A stretch of DNA of 20,853 nucleotides from a virus. Below the pieces are notes generated by a model that worked only from the letters and a program-made list of their open reading frames with translations, searched no databases and was not told where the DNA came from. Made by a program: the position numbers and the translations under genes. The stretch spans positions 1-20,853 of the IMG/VR virus record IMGVR_UViG_3300022746_000399. One strand, given 5' to 3'. Positions 1 to 7,460 of the stretch are shown piece after piece. Within the stretch, counting starts at the first letter, position 1, and every line of letters begins with the position of its first letter.

Positions 1-880
1 CCAAATCGGCAATCATGTGCGGTGGCACACGGAACATTCGAGCAATGTCTGTTATCTGGAACTTGCGTAGTTCCAGAAACTGAGCATCCTTGTTCGTGAC
101 ACCCACCTCATGGAACTTCATGCCGTTCTCAAGCACAAGGACCTTGCCCCGGTTTGAACCCGCCTGCGCCGACTGGTAAGAGTCACGAAACACCCGCTTG
201 GCTTCTGCATCCTTGAATGTGCCGGGAAACTCAATCCAGCCACCAGTGGGCTTGGCATCGTTGGTGAAGAACCTGGCTCCGTAGTCCTGTGCGGCCAAGG
301 CCATGCCAAGACTCTCTCTCGCGAGCTCAATCGGGCTCATGCCCATCAAACCATCCGAGGACAGGCCCCTCAAGTGCCAGATCTGGCCTCTTGGGAAAAC
401 CGTCTCGTCTCCGCTTTGCATTCGAACGCGGTAGCGAAAGTCACCGCTGTCCATCACCTCCATGCGAACACGGTCGGGGTGGATGGGCATCAGCTCGGTG
501 ATCTCCCCTCGAGAGTTGGAGATGATCTGACAAAACGCATTGCCTCTGAGAGACAAGTGCCCTTGCAGCATCTCGCGCCACTCGAAGGGGTTCTGGAAGC
601 GATTGGGTTTTCTGGCTAGTAGGTTGTAGAGCCAGTGATCCGTCACACGGTCTTTGCCACCATCCTTGCGTTGGCGATAGACCACCACGGGCAAGGACGC
701 CATCGTCTCCGACAGGATGCGCACACAGGCATAAACCGCAGACAACCGCAGCGCCCCATCGGGTGACACACGCATGCCTGACGAGCTTCGCACCGAGACT
801 GGCTCAAAAAAGAAATCGCCCCATGGGGAGCGATCGCTTGTTGAGGCTTTGAATCGATCTAGTAAGGTAAAAAATCCCAT
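1..880 (-). CDS. Phage portal protein, HK97 family (3' end beyond window)
   Basis: This is the N-terminal ~293 residues of an HK97-type portal protein, the dodecameric ring at the capsid vertex through which DNA is packaged and to which the terminase docks. Reading leftward from the ATG at 880, the frame stays open to base 1. Recognisable family features are the early LSAVYACVRILSETMASLP stretch, a WREMLQGHLSLRGNAF segment, the PDRVRMEV block and a late LELRKFQITDIARMF segment followed by VPPHMI, all typical of the Phage_portal family. It starts 4 bases after the large-terminase stop, as expected for the terL-portal order of a head operon. The C-terminal part (family members are usually about 400 residues) lies outside the window, so integrity cannot be judged. 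Identification rests on sequence patterns remembered for the family. Confidence 0.93.
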   Translation of the reverse strand, partial: MGFFTLLDRFKASTSDRSPWGDFFFEPVSVRSSSGMRVSPDGALRLSAVYACVRILSETMASLPVVVYRQRKDGGKDRVTDHWLYNLLARKPNRFQNPFEWREMLQGHLSLRGNAFCQIISNSRGEITELMPIHPDRVRMEVMDSGDFRYRVRMQSGDETVFPRGQIWHLRGLSSDGLMGMSPIELARESLGMALAAQDYGARFFTNDAKPTGGWIEFPGTFKDAEAKRVFRDSYQSAQAGSNRGKVLVLENGMKFHEVGVTNKDAQFLELRKFQITDIARMFRVPPHMIADL

Positions 881-884
881 TGCT

Positions 885-2591
885 TCAGAGCACCATCAAC
901 TCGTAGTCGGAACCCAAGACCACCGATTCACCCGGTTTGATTGCGCGTGAGAGCGCCATGATCAAGGCCACGATTCCGTCTATCTTGTTTTCTGCTCGCT
1001 CCTTGCGTGGATAGATGTTGTCTTTGACGTCCATGTGCGCCACCACGTTGCTCGCCATCCAGGCAAGCACAGGGTCGCCATCGTGGGCGAGCTTTTTTTG
1101 CAAGACCAGGGCTTCCAGGGTCTTCATCGGTTCGCTGAAATTCAATACCGTGGGGCGCACCTCAATCATGGGCAAGCCTTCGGCCAGCATCCTTGTGGAT
1201 AACTGCGTGGCCTGGAATGGATCGAACGCCACCGCCTCAATCGAGAACTTGGATGCAAGCTCCAGTAGATCAGCTTCAATCCAGCTGAAATCAATCACGT
1301 TGCCCGGCGTCACACTCAGGCGACCCGTGTGGGACCACCCTTGGTATTGGCTGTTTCCTGCTGCTTGCACGGTGTCTTCCGGCAAGTAATACTTGCCAAA
1401 CACAACAAATGCGTCAGGTGTGTCAGGGTGTTGGAACAACATCACCAGTGCAGCGATGTCCGTCTTGCTGGCCAGGTCCAAACCAATCCAGCAAGGCTGA
1501 CCAAGGAACTGATCCAGTTCCAGATCAGGATTCATGCCTGCATCCCATGCCCGCATGTCCATCCACGACTTGTCCGCACTCACCCACTCGTTGAGGTGTT
1601 TGGTTTTGAAGTTGTTCACCGCACTGGGCAACTGCATGGCCTTGGATTGCAAAGGCACCAGGATTTCCTCACGCACCGAAATCCCCCAATTGGGATTGGC
1701 CTTGATGAGCGCATCCTTGGCAGTCCAGTCATCACCTTCATCCAGCCCGTAGATGATCCCGAACTGGGAATCGTCTTCAAACACCCGGTTGAGCAGCTTG
1801 GTGACAAAGCTCCTGACCTCATAGCAAATGCCAGTGCGATTGCTGCCTGCTGTGGTGATCACCCATAGCAAGGAGTTGTCCCGCTTACCCGTCCCTGTCT
1901 CCACGACGTCATACACGGTGCGTGTCTTGTGCGCGTGCAGCTCATCAATGCAACCCATATGGATGTTCAGACCATCCAGCGTGGATCCTTCTGCAGAGAG
2001 CGCTTCGAACTTGGAGCCGGTCTGGAGCACATGCATGTTGTGTGCTCCAACGTTGACTGCAAATCTGCTGCGAAAACCCGGGCTCATGCGAGCCATGGTC
2101 TGCGCGTCCCCAAACACAATGCGTGCTTGGTCACGCGTGGTCGCCAGTGAATACACCTCTGCACCGCCTTCGCGGTCTGCAGCAAGCATGTACAGCCCCA
2201 CTGCTGATGAGAGCGTTGACTTGGCGTTTCCACGTGGAACCTCAATGTAAGAACGCCTGAATCGGCGCTTACCGTCTGACTTGACCCATCCAAAGACCGT
2301 GGACAAGATGAACACTTGCCAGGGCTCCAGAACAATCATTTGCCCTGCCAGTGGTCCCTTGACATGCGGCAATCTTTCAATGAATGCACACAAATTGTCA
2401 GCAGGCTTGAATGGCCTGCCGTTTCTGTCGAGCAACTCAGGATTGAACTGGTAGACGCTGCTCTTGCGTTTGAAGCGCACAAGATCATCGAGTTGACGCT
2501 GACACGCCTTTTGCACCCACTCGCAGGTCAAGATCTGTTTGGAGACAACTGCTTCTGCGTAGTGTTTGGCGCTCAAAGCAAATTTACTCAT
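885..2591 (-). CDS. Terminase large subunit (HK97-type, Terminase_1 family)
   Basis: A 568-aa DNA-packaging motor: an N-terminal ATPase translocates DNA into the procapsid and a C-terminal RNase H-like nuclease cuts the concatemer. The Walker A-like motif is VPRGNAKST (about residues 118-126), Walker B is MGCIDELH (about 212-219, with catalytic DE), and a coupling motif WVITTAGS lies near 243-250. The nuclease acidic residues probably include Asp372 (GLDLASKTD), Asp457 (AFDPFQ) and Asp538 (KIDGI). Length is normal for the family. The start at 2591 is preceded by a good AGGTGAG ribosome site. The small terminase ends 6 bases upstream and the portal begins 4 bases downstream, so the three are one operon. 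All key motifs are intact. Confidence 0.96.
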   Translation of the reverse strand: MSKFALSAKHYAEAVVSKQILTCEWVQKACQRQLDDLVRFKRKSSVYQFNPELLDRNGRPFKPADNLCAFIERLPHVKGPLAGQMIVLEPWQVFILSTVFGWVKSDGKRRFRRSYIEVPRGNAKSTLSSAVGLYMLAADREGGAEVYSLATTRDQARIVFGDAQTMARMSPGFRSRFAVNVGAHNMHVLQTGSKFEALSAEGSTLDGLNIHMGCIDELHAHKTRTVYDVVETGTGKRDNSLLWVITTAGSNRTGICYEVRSFVTKLLNRVFEDDSQFGIIYGLDEGDDWTAKDALIKANPNWGISVREEILVPLQSKAMQLPSAVNNFKTKHLNEWVSADKSWMDMRAWDAGMNPDLELDQFLGQPCWIGLDLASKTDIAALVMLFQHPDTPDAFVVFGKYYLPEDTVQAAGNSQYQGWSHTGRLSVTPGNVIDFSWIEADLLELASKFSIEAVAFDPFQATQLSTRMLAEGLPMIEVRPTVLNFSEPMKTLEALVLQKKLAHDGDPVLAWMASNVVAHMDVKDNIYPRKERAENKIDGIVALIMALSRAIKPGESVVLGSDYELMVL

Positions 2592-2597
2592 CTCACC

Positions 2598-3059
2598 TCA
2601 CCCAACGATGTCTGCCCAAAGATCCAGTTCTTCTGCTGGTCGCTCCATAGGCATTGAAATCCGCGAGCGCGAAGCAGGTGTGAAACCCATCTCAATCGCG
2701 GCCTTGGTCATGATTTGCGCCTGCTTGTTGGCAATCGCTAGATAGGGAGATTGCATGGGCACGCCACTGCTGGGTGCCTTGACCAGCAATCCGGTCTTGC
2801 TGATCCCGATCTGCGCTTGGCGGTACAAATCTGCAGCACATGCCCAGACTTCAAGCACCGACATATCTAGCTTTTTGATCAACGTGGGCGGTGCACTCTC
2901 AATGGCGTACCGCCAAGCGGCCTTGGCACCTTCTGACATGTACTCGGGAGGCTCGACCAGCAAGCCCTCTGGCACAGGCTCATGGAAGTTGGTGCGACAG
3001 GGTTGCAAGGTGCCCTTGATCTGCTTGACTTGCGTTGGTAGTGGCTTACGTCCTCCCAT
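2598..3059 (-). CDS. Terminase small subunit, P27 family
   Basis: A 153-aa protein matching the P27 type of small terminase, the DNA-recognition partner that delivers the packaging site to the large subunit. The N-terminus MGGRKPLPTQVKQIKGTL is the typical P27 opening (short basic segment, then the KLLKGT-like motif). It is followed by a proline-rich linker, helical segments around EVWACAADLYRQAQ, and the NPYLAIANKQ-like stretch seen here as SPYLAIANKQAQ. The C-terminus ends acidic. The ATG at 3059 has an AGGTGA sequence just upstream. It is coupled to the large terminase with a 6-base gap. The family assignment is firm; DNA specificity cannot be read from the sequence. Confidence 0.92.
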   Translation of the reverse strand: MGGRKPLPTQVKQIKGTLQPCRTNFHEPVPEGLLVEPPEYMSEGAKAAWRYAIESAPPTLIKKLDMSVLEVWACAADLYRQAQIGISKTGLLVKAPSSGVPMQSPYLAIANKQAQIMTKAAIEMGFTPASRSRISMPMERPAEELDLWADIVG

Positions 3060-3195
3060 AAATCACCTGTTTTGTTTGATGTATCAGCCGTGCAAGGCGC
3101 AGCCGGAGAAGACCCCCCCATGCTCCAATTTGCACGCATAAAAATTTGACCAAGCGCACGCATCTTGCGCACCAGTCTGTAGAGATTCAGACCCC
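3060..3195. other. Intergenic gap between HNH and terS genes; candidate cos region
   Basis: These 136 bases between the HNH stop and the small-terminase start contain no convincing gene. They hold a short inverted repeat, GCGCA (3154-3158) with TGCGC (3166-3170), and a purine/C-rich stretch near 3110-3120. In HK97-like phages the cos packaging site lies between the HNH gene and the small terminase gene, so this is the natural place for cos here. That is inference from gene order only; no cos sequence is recognised. A promoter for the terminase operon could also lie here. Confidence 0.25.
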
Positions 3196-3582
3196 CTACC
3201 CCTCAGGACGGGGGCACTGCCTTGAAGATGCAGTCTCTGAGGCGGTCTTTGCGTTGTGACAGGGCACGCACAGTCCCTGCAAATTCGAACGCTCAAATCG
3301 CTCACCACCTTTTTTGATTGGCACGATGTGATCCACCACGGTGGCCAACTGAAGCACGCCCTTGGTGTGGCAGCGACAGCAAAGCGGGTTCGATCGCAAC
3401 ACCGCTGCACGAGTGTTTCGCCACCTGGCGGATTGATAAAACCCCAGCTCAGTGTCGAAGCCTCTTCGTGCGCGTGAGTAATCGCGGTGCACCTTGGTCT
3501 GGTGCTTGGCGCAGTAACCCGCAATGTTCAACACCTGTGAACAACCCGGATATCGGCAAGGAGTTGGCGCACTTCTGGGCAT
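3196..3582 (-). CDS. Phage HNH endonuclease
   Basis: A 128-aa HNH nuclease of the type found next to terminase genes in HK97-like phages, where the HNH protein assists the terminase in specific cos cleavage. There are two cysteine pairs: an N-terminal CRYPGC and the structural zinc pair formed by CCRCH and CVPCHN. The catalytic core is VVDHIVPIKKGG (about residues 82-93; His of DH is the general base) and the SNLQGLCVPCHNAKT segment, whose HN completes the betabeta-alpha-metal fold. The start at 3582 has no strong ribosome site. It is transcribed in the same direction as the terminase genes with a 136-base gap. The active site looks intact. Confidence 0.9.
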   Translation of the reverse strand: MPRSAPTPCRYPGCSQVLNIAGYCAKHQTKVHRDYSRARRGFDTELGFYQSARWRNTRAAVLRSNPLCCRCHTKGVLQLATVVDHIVPIKKGGERFERSNLQGLCVPCHNAKTASETASSRQCPRPEG

Positions 3583-3689
3583 ATCAATCGACTTTCAAGC
3601 AATAAGCGACAGCTTCAAAAAATTAACTTGGCTTCATCTTGTTTAAGAGCGTCAATGCTTCACATCACACGAAGCAAAGGAGCCAAAAC

Positions 3690-3893
3690 ATGAAGCAACC
3701 AAACCGAGAACAAGTGATCGAACAAATTGCTATAGACCACCTGTTTATCCAAACCCTTGAGCCCCGCAACAGAGACCGACTGGATTTCCATGACGTCTCG
3801 GTGTGGGCAGTCAAGAGCGCACTTGAAGCCGCCTACGCCGCAGGTGCTTTAGCAGAACAAAACAAATCAACAACATCGAAAGGTAAAAAATGA
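3690..3893 (+). CDS. DUF6900 protein
   Basis: A 67-aa protein carrying the pattern of the DUF6900 family: IEQIAIDHLFIQTLEPRNR followed by DRLDFHDVSVWAVKSALEAAYAAG. Function is unknown; members are small proteins in phage and mobile-element accessory regions. The frame is open further upstream to 3639, but the ATG at 3690 is preferred because AAAGGAG lies 7-8 bases ahead and the family similarity begins there. Its stop overlaps the next start as ATGA (3890-3893), so it is translationally coupled to the DUF3489 gene. The C-terminal dozen residues are a Ser/Thr/Lys tail. It is divergent from the HNH gene, so a promoter should lie in 3583-3680. Confidence 0.75.
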   Translation: MKQPNREQVIEQIAIDHLFIQTLEPRNRDRLDFHDVSVWAVKSALEAAYAAGALAEQNKSTTSKGKK

Positions 3894-4330
3894 AACTCAC
3901 GGACACCCAGCGCACCTTGCTTGAAGCAGCCGCTAAACACCCACAAAAAATACTGTGTGACATCCCCGCCAATCTCAAAGGCGGTGCACTCATCAAAGTG
4001 CTCACCGCTCTTGGTAATGCAGGACTGATTGCCCCACACAGCCAAACGTCCGAGGGCACGACTCAATACACGATCACCGCTGCAGGGCGTGAAGCGATTG
4101 GCGAAAAACCCGACACGCCGATCAAGCAAAGAGATGGGACCAAACAAGCCACTCTCATCGAACTGCTCAAGCGTCCCGAGGGAGCGAGCCTGGTTGAGAT
4201 GATGCAAGCCACTGGGTGGCAGCAACACACCCTCAGAGGCGCAATGGCCGGAGCCTTGAAGAAAAAACTAAGCTTGAATATCGTGTCTGAGAAGACCGAT
4301 GGTCAAGAACGCAAATACCGAATTGTGTGA
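3890..4330 (+). CDS. DUF3489 protein
   Basis: A 146-aa protein with a clear DUF3489 C-terminal half, TKQATLIELLKRPEGASL then MMQATGWQQHTLRGAMAG, ending in a YRIV strand. That half reads as a winged-helix/HTH-like fold, suggesting nucleic-acid binding, though no function is established for the family. The N-terminal half (LTDTQRTLLEAAAKHPQ, then LIKVLTALGNAGLIAP) looks like a second winged-helix-like domain, so the protein may be a tandem HTH regulator. It overlaps the DUF6900 gene by 4 bases. In many proteobacterial elements DUF3489 genes lie close to DUF2924-recombinase operons; here that operon is present but about 16 kb away. Confidence 0.85.
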   Translation: MKLTDTQRTLLEAAAKHPQKILCDIPANLKGGALIKVLTALGNAGLIAPHSQTSEGTTQYTITAAGREAIGEKPDTPIKQRDGTKQATLIELLKRPEGASLVEMMQATGWQQHTLRGAMAGALKKKLSLNIVSEKTDGQERKYRIV

Positions 4331-4337
4331 GGTCGCC

Positions 4338-4697
4338 ATGAAAACCATGACGATCACCATCGAACGAATCCCTCGCACACTGGCATTCGCAGGACAAGAA
4401 ATCAACGTCGAAGAACTCGGCATCGAGCTACCCTTTGCACGCAAGCCATGCAGCCTCGAGGAGGTGGGGGGCTTTGGGAGCTACAAGGTCCTCGTGACGG
4501 AGACCAAGGTGATGACACCCGAGGAGTTCGACGACTTTGGTCGCACGCTTTTGAAGTCACGTGACTGGCTGGCAGGCAAAGGTGGCGGAACAGGAGACGG
4601 CTACCTGTGCGTCGAAGTCACAGCCCCAGGTCGCCCTTATCTCTACGTCAACCCAGAAGGCGGTGACTATGCGAGATACGTGGCACGGTTGGGGTAA
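4338..4697 (+). CDS. Hypothetical protein, third gene of the DUF6900-DUF3489 set
   Basis: A 119-aa protein that I do not recognise. The ATG at 4338 is chosen because a GAGGT ribosome site precedes it; a longer frame from 4299 would overlap DUF3489 and lacks a site. It begins with beta-rich sequence (MTITIERIP), has an acidic central stretch with TPEEFDDFGRTLLKSRDWL, and ends with a glycine-rich segment containing PYLYVNPEGGDYARYVARLG, which looks like a well-folded small soluble domain. There is no signal peptide or membrane segment. It starts 7 bases after the DUF3489 stop, so it is the third gene of the same rightward operon. It faces the HU gene; a terminator lies between them. Confidence 0.7.
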   Translation: MKTMTITIERIPRTLAFAGQEINVEELGIELPFARKPCSLEEVGGFGSYKVLVTETKVMTPEEFDDFGRTLLKSRDWLAGKGGGTGDGYLCVEVTAPGRPYLYVNPEGGDYARYVARLG

Positions 4698-4729
4698 ACA
4701 AAAAGGCGGAGGGTCACCCCTACCGCCTT
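4696..4729 (-). terminator. Rho-independent terminator of the HU gene
   Basis: The arms AAGGCGG (4703-4709) and CCGCCTT (4723-4729) form a 7-bp stem with an additional inner pairing of GGGT with ACCC. Read on the minus strand the stem is followed by TTTTTGTTT, so it terminates leftward transcription from the HU gene, whose stop is 23 bases away. On the plus strand no T-run follows, so termination of the opposing operon would be weak. Confidence 0.8.
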
Positions 4730-4751
4730 GTGCGTTGAGCAAGTGAAGTGA

Positions 4752-5033
4752 TTACTTCTTCTTGTTCACTGCAGCCTTGAAGCCAGCACCTGCTTTGAAG
4801 CTGGGCACAGTTGCCGCAGCGATTTTCAAAGCTTCGCCTGTGCGAGGATTCTTGCCCGTGCGTGCTGCACGCTTTGTTGCCTTGAAGGTACCGAAGCCGA
4901 TCAATTGAACATCTTCTTTCTTGGCAACAGTCTTGGTGATGATGTGCACCAATGCTTCGATTGCACGACCTGCAGCAGCTTTGCTCAGGTCAGTCTCTTT
5001 TGCCAGGGCTTCGATAAGTTCAGTTTTGTTCAC
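4752..5033 (-). CDS. HU-family DNA-bending protein
   Basis: A 93-aa HU/IHF-family protein. The opening MNKTELIEALAKETDLSKAA forms the helical dimer part, QLIGFGTFKATKRAARTG leads into the beta arm, and KNPRTGEALKI carries the DNA-intercalating proline motif NPRTG. A basic tail ends the chain. Length matches host HU (about 90 residues). Translation starts at GTG 5033 with AGGAG seven bases ahead. It stands alone with a terminator downstream, inside phage genes on both sides, so it is a phage-encoded HU that could help packaging, replication or recombination complexes by bending DNA. An 11-bp palindrome GAGAAATTCTC lies just upstream near 5060-5070. HU versus IHF subunit cannot be settled by eye, but it resembles HU more. 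Confidence 0.95.
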   Translation of the reverse strand: MNKTELIEALAKETDLSKAAAGRAIEALVHIITKTVAKKEDVQLIGFGTFKATKRAARTGKNPRTGEALKIAAATVPSFKAGAGFKAAVNKKK

Positions 5034-5149
5034 TCTTTTCTCCTATTGATTTGAACGAGAGAAATTCTCACCCAAGAATCCAGGTGATTTATGACAAAGC
5101 GAGCAGGAAATCCCTGAGAAATTGTCCTTGGAGTGACAGAAACACCCGC

Positions 5150-6388
5150 TTAAGCGTCCTGGATGGCGAGTTCAGCCATCAAATCTCGGTTGGAGAGTAC
5201 AGCTTTTTGTCCCGCATACTCTTCCCAGCGCTTGACAATCACATCCACAAACTTGGGATCGAGTTCCAGCAAGCGTGCCTGACGGTTGGTTTTTTCACAG
5301 GCAATAAGCGTGGTACCAGATCCGCCAAAGAGATCGAGCACGATGTCCCGGCTTTTGGATGAATTCTTGATTGCACGCTCCACCAATTCCACAGGTTTCA
5401 TGGTCGGATGCAAATCATTCACACGCGGTTTGTTGTAGTTCCAGATGTCAGACTGGTCACGGTCACCGCACCAGAAATGATCAGAGCCTTGCTTCCATCC
5501 ATACAGAATGGGTTCGTATTGCCGCTGGTAGTCCGCACGTCCAAGCGTGAACGTGTTCTTGGCCCAAATCACAAAAGTGGACCACTTACCCCCTGCATCC
5601 AGCCAGGCCTTTTGCAAGGTGTGCAATTCGGATGAACTCATGCACACGTAGCAAGCGCCCTTGGTCACCAAGAGCAGATTGACACAGGCGTCGTAGAGGA
5701 ATTTGTAAAACCCATCGCCCAAGGCATCGTTCAAGATGCGTCTGTCTTTGCCGCGCAACTTGTCTTTGGCACTGTTGCCATAGTCCACGTTGTAGGGTGG
5801 ATCGGTAAAAGCCATGTCAGCCAGTTCGCCACCCATGAGCTTTTCCACATCCGAGAGCATTGTGGAGTCACCACAAAGCAGGCGGTGGTTGCCAAGGATC
5901 CACAAGTCCCCAGGTCTGGAAACAGGATCTACTGGTGTCTCTGGGATTGCATCATCCTCGGTCAGACCACCGCCTTCTTCATTCATGCCAAGCAACTCAT
6001 CGAGTTCCTTGTCGCTAAAGCCCATCAACTCCAGATCGAAATCGGCTGACTTGAGTTCAGCCAACTCGAGCTTCAAGAGTTCCTGATCCCAGCCTGCGTT
6101 TTCTGCCAAACGGTTGTCAGCCAGGATGTAGGCCTTCTTTTGCTCAGGCGTGAGATGGGACAGCTCGATAACTGGCACCTCATTGAGTTCAAGCTTTCTG
6201 GCAGCAAGTAATCGACCATGTCCCGCGATCAGGCCTTTGTCACCATCCACCAAAATTGGATTGGTCCAGCCGAACTCGGCAATCGATGCTGCGATTTGTG
6301 CCACTTGGGCGTCACTGTGGGTCCTGGCGTTGCGCGCGTAAGGCACGAGCGCACTCACTGGGACCATTCGGATCTCAGGTTGGTTCAT
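5150..6388 (-). CDS. ParB-like domain fused to beta-class DNA methyltransferase
   Basis: A 412-aa two-domain protein. Residues ~8-75 are a ParB/Srx-like N domain (PYARNARTHSD, then GLIAGHGRLLAARKL with the GHGR motif). The rest is an N6-adenine or N4-cytosine methyltransferase of the N6_N4_Mtase family, with DPPYNVDYG at about 196-204 (catalytic motif IV) preceding LDLFGGSGTTLIACE at about 351-365 (AdoMet-binding motif I); that order defines the beta class. HPTMKPVEL at 327-335 is also typical. No restriction enzyme gene is adjacent, so it is an orphan enzyme, probably protecting phage DNA from host restriction or affecting replication. The ATG at 6388 lacks a ribosome site; an alternative ATG seven codons in has a TGAGAT ahead. 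Whether the target is adenine or cytosine cannot be read reliably. Confidence 0.93.
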   Translation of the reverse strand: MNQPEIRMVPVSALVPYARNARTHSDAQVAQIAASIAEFGWTNPILVDGDKGLIAGHGRLLAARKLELNEVPVIELSHLTPEQKKAYILADNRLAENAGWDQELLKLELAELKSADFDLELMGFSDKELDELLGMNEEGGGLTEDDAIPETPVDPVSRPGDLWILGNHRLLCGDSTMLSDVEKLMGGELADMAFTDPPYNVDYGNSAKDKLRGKDRRILNDALGDGFYKFLYDACVNLLLVTKGACYVCMSSSELHTLQKAWLDAGGKWSTFVIWAKNTFTLGRADYQRQYEPILYGWKQGSDHFWCGDRDQSDIWNYNKPRVNDLHPTMKPVELVERAIKNSSKSRDIVLDLFGGSGTTLIACEKTNRQARLLELDPKFVDVIVKRWEEYAGQKAVLSNRDLMAELAIQDA

Positions 6389-6431
6389 AGGAGTAAGGAA
6401 ATAAAATCACGGCCAAACAAAAAGTTCAACC

Positions 6432-6659
6432 GTGCAGATCAATGTGATTCGCGGGATCCTTGCCCGCAAAAGTTCAAACGAAACGACCAGTGCAGAAACA
6501 GGCTTTGTGCCGTTAACTGCTGGGGTGTACCGAATCGGTTCGGAGGTCGAGGGTCGACTGGAAGTTCTTCGCGGAGAAAAACCAACTGTGTACCTGCCGA
6601 TGGAAAAGCTGCGTGAATACGAAGCCGCTGGCGAGATTGAAGTGATTCACACCCGTTGA
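6432..6659 (+). CDS. Small hypothetical protein
   Basis: A 75-aa frame from GTG at 6432. The product has a natural composition and an ordered look (LTAGVYRIGSEVEGRLEVL, then PTVYLPMEKLREYEAAGEIE, ending HTR), suggesting a beta-rich small protein with a C-terminal helix. I do not recognise it. There is no good ribosome site; the 43 bases between it and the divergent methyltransferase gene would have to hold both translation signals. A second GTG four codons in is an alternative start. The opposite strand of this stretch holds a less protein-like frame. Moderately likely to be real because of composition and because nothing else occupies the stretch. Confidence 0.5.
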   Translation: MQINVIRGILARKSSNETTSAETGFVPLTAGVYRIGSEVEGRLEVLRGEKPTVYLPMEKLREYEAAGEIEVIHTR

Positions 6660-6752
6660 GTTGAATCTGCTCAGATGATCGTGAGCAATTGCTGCTTGCG
6701 TACATGTCTCGACCGTAGACAGAAATGTAGCTTCAAAACGCCCAAATGTTGC

Positions 6753-6828
6753 AGCGTGATTTGAGCCCTAAAGCCGCGCATTCCCTCTCGCCTTTTAATT
6801 GCGCCTCGCACTTACTTCAAATCACGCT
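6753..6828. repeat. Perfect 12-bp inverted repeat flanking 52 bases
   Basis: AGCGTGATTTGA (6753-6764) is exactly repeated in inverse as TCAAATCACGCT (6817-6828), just downstream of the last gene of the leftward early operon. The spacer is pyrimidine-rich and contains no gene. The right arm ends 10 bases before the DUF6362 stop. No T-run follows on the minus strand, so it is not a standard terminator. It could be a long-loop RNA hairpin at the operon end or a pair of protein-binding half-sites. The rest of the 6660-6838 gap shows nothing further. Confidence 0.6.
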
Positions 6829-6838
6829 AGAACACCCT

Positions 6839-7240
6839 CTAACGAATCACTACCGGTTTTGGTGGCTCATTGAGCTTGTCAGTCACGAGCTGGATGTCTC
6901 GCTTCCAGCGCCTCCACGCTGTGGTGCGGTCACATCCAAAGCGCTTACCGATCTCGATCCAGTCAAAGCGCTTCGCACGCATCCAGACCAGATGTCGCTC
7001 ATCGAGCTCCAGCACCTGAACCCATTTCATGGCTTCAAGCATCAAGGCAATATCCTGGGGACTGGGTGGCGGCAAGCGATACAACCTGTCCCGATCAGGA
7101 TAGGCCTCGAGTTCGCTGCGCACCACCACGGGCCAGGTACTCACATACCCTTGCACGGCAACACGGGGAAGTCGTCTGGCTGTACGTGCGGCTTCGCTAA
7201 AGCGAGCCGCAACAGTTTCAACTGTCCAGACCTCACCCAT
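6839..7240 (-). CDS. DUF6362 protein with HTH-like C-terminus
   Basis: A 133-aa protein of the DUF6362 family, common in phage early regions and of unknown function. The family pattern is visible as WTVETVAARFSEAARTARRLP, then VQGYVSTWPVVVRS. The C-terminal part FDWIEIGKRFGCDRTTAWRRW is a typical helix-turn-helix, with RRWKRD as a basic recognition region, so DNA binding is likely; a late-gene regulator is one possibility. The ATG at 7240 is chosen because it overlaps the end of the upstream small gene (stop ending at 7233), implying translational coupling, with GAGG ahead. A longer frame from TTG 7294 is less likely. It is the last gene of the leftward early operon. Confidence 0.85.
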   Translation of the reverse strand: MGEVWTVETVAARFSEAARTARRLPRVAVQGYVSTWPVVVRSELEAYPDRDRLYRLPPPSPQDIALMLEAMKWVQVLELDERHLVWMRAKRFDWIEIGKRFGCDRTTAWRRWKRDIQLVTDKLNEPPKPVVIR

Positions 7241-7460
7241 GGGAGCCTCGCTTTGCATTCGATTGAGGGAGCTGGCCGTAAAGCCGCTCGCCAATGCTGC
7301 GAATCAACTGGCGCTCCAGAAAATTCAGGCGTGTGTCGTCTTCTGCAACCACAAGGATGTGTTGCTCTCGCCATCCCTGGCGTTTGGTAGCTTCAACATC
7401 CATGGCGCTGGCTTGCATGCGCCCAAGGGGCGATGTGTATCGAGGCTGGGGAATGTTCAT
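7233..7460 (-). CDS. Small conserved phage-type hypothetical protein
   Basis: A 75-aa protein starting at ATG 7460 behind a G-rich stretch. The sequence begins MNIPQPRYTSPLGRMQA, has a hydrophobic strand HILVVAEDD and a helix RLNFLERQLIRSIGERLYG. It overlaps the start of the DUF6362 gene by 8 bases, which supports it being a real member of the early operon. It looks like one of the small conserved proteins of betaproteobacterial prophage replication modules, but I cannot give it a function. No cysteine, signal or membrane segment is visible. It is separated from the primase gene upstream by the 188-base structured gap. Confidence 0.75.
   Translation of the reverse strand: MNIPQPRYTSPLGRMQASAMDVEATKRQGWREQHILVVAEDDTRLNFLERQLIRSIGERLYGQLPQSNAKRGSHG

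Noticed and set aside
1329-1868. 179-codon plus-strand frame in the large terminase region
   Set aside because: Shadow of the terminase gene, whose ATPase and nuclease motifs are intact.
6746-7390. 214-codon plus-strand frame
   Set aside because: Antisense to the DUF6362 and small upstream genes, which have overlapping starts and family features; the plus frame has none.
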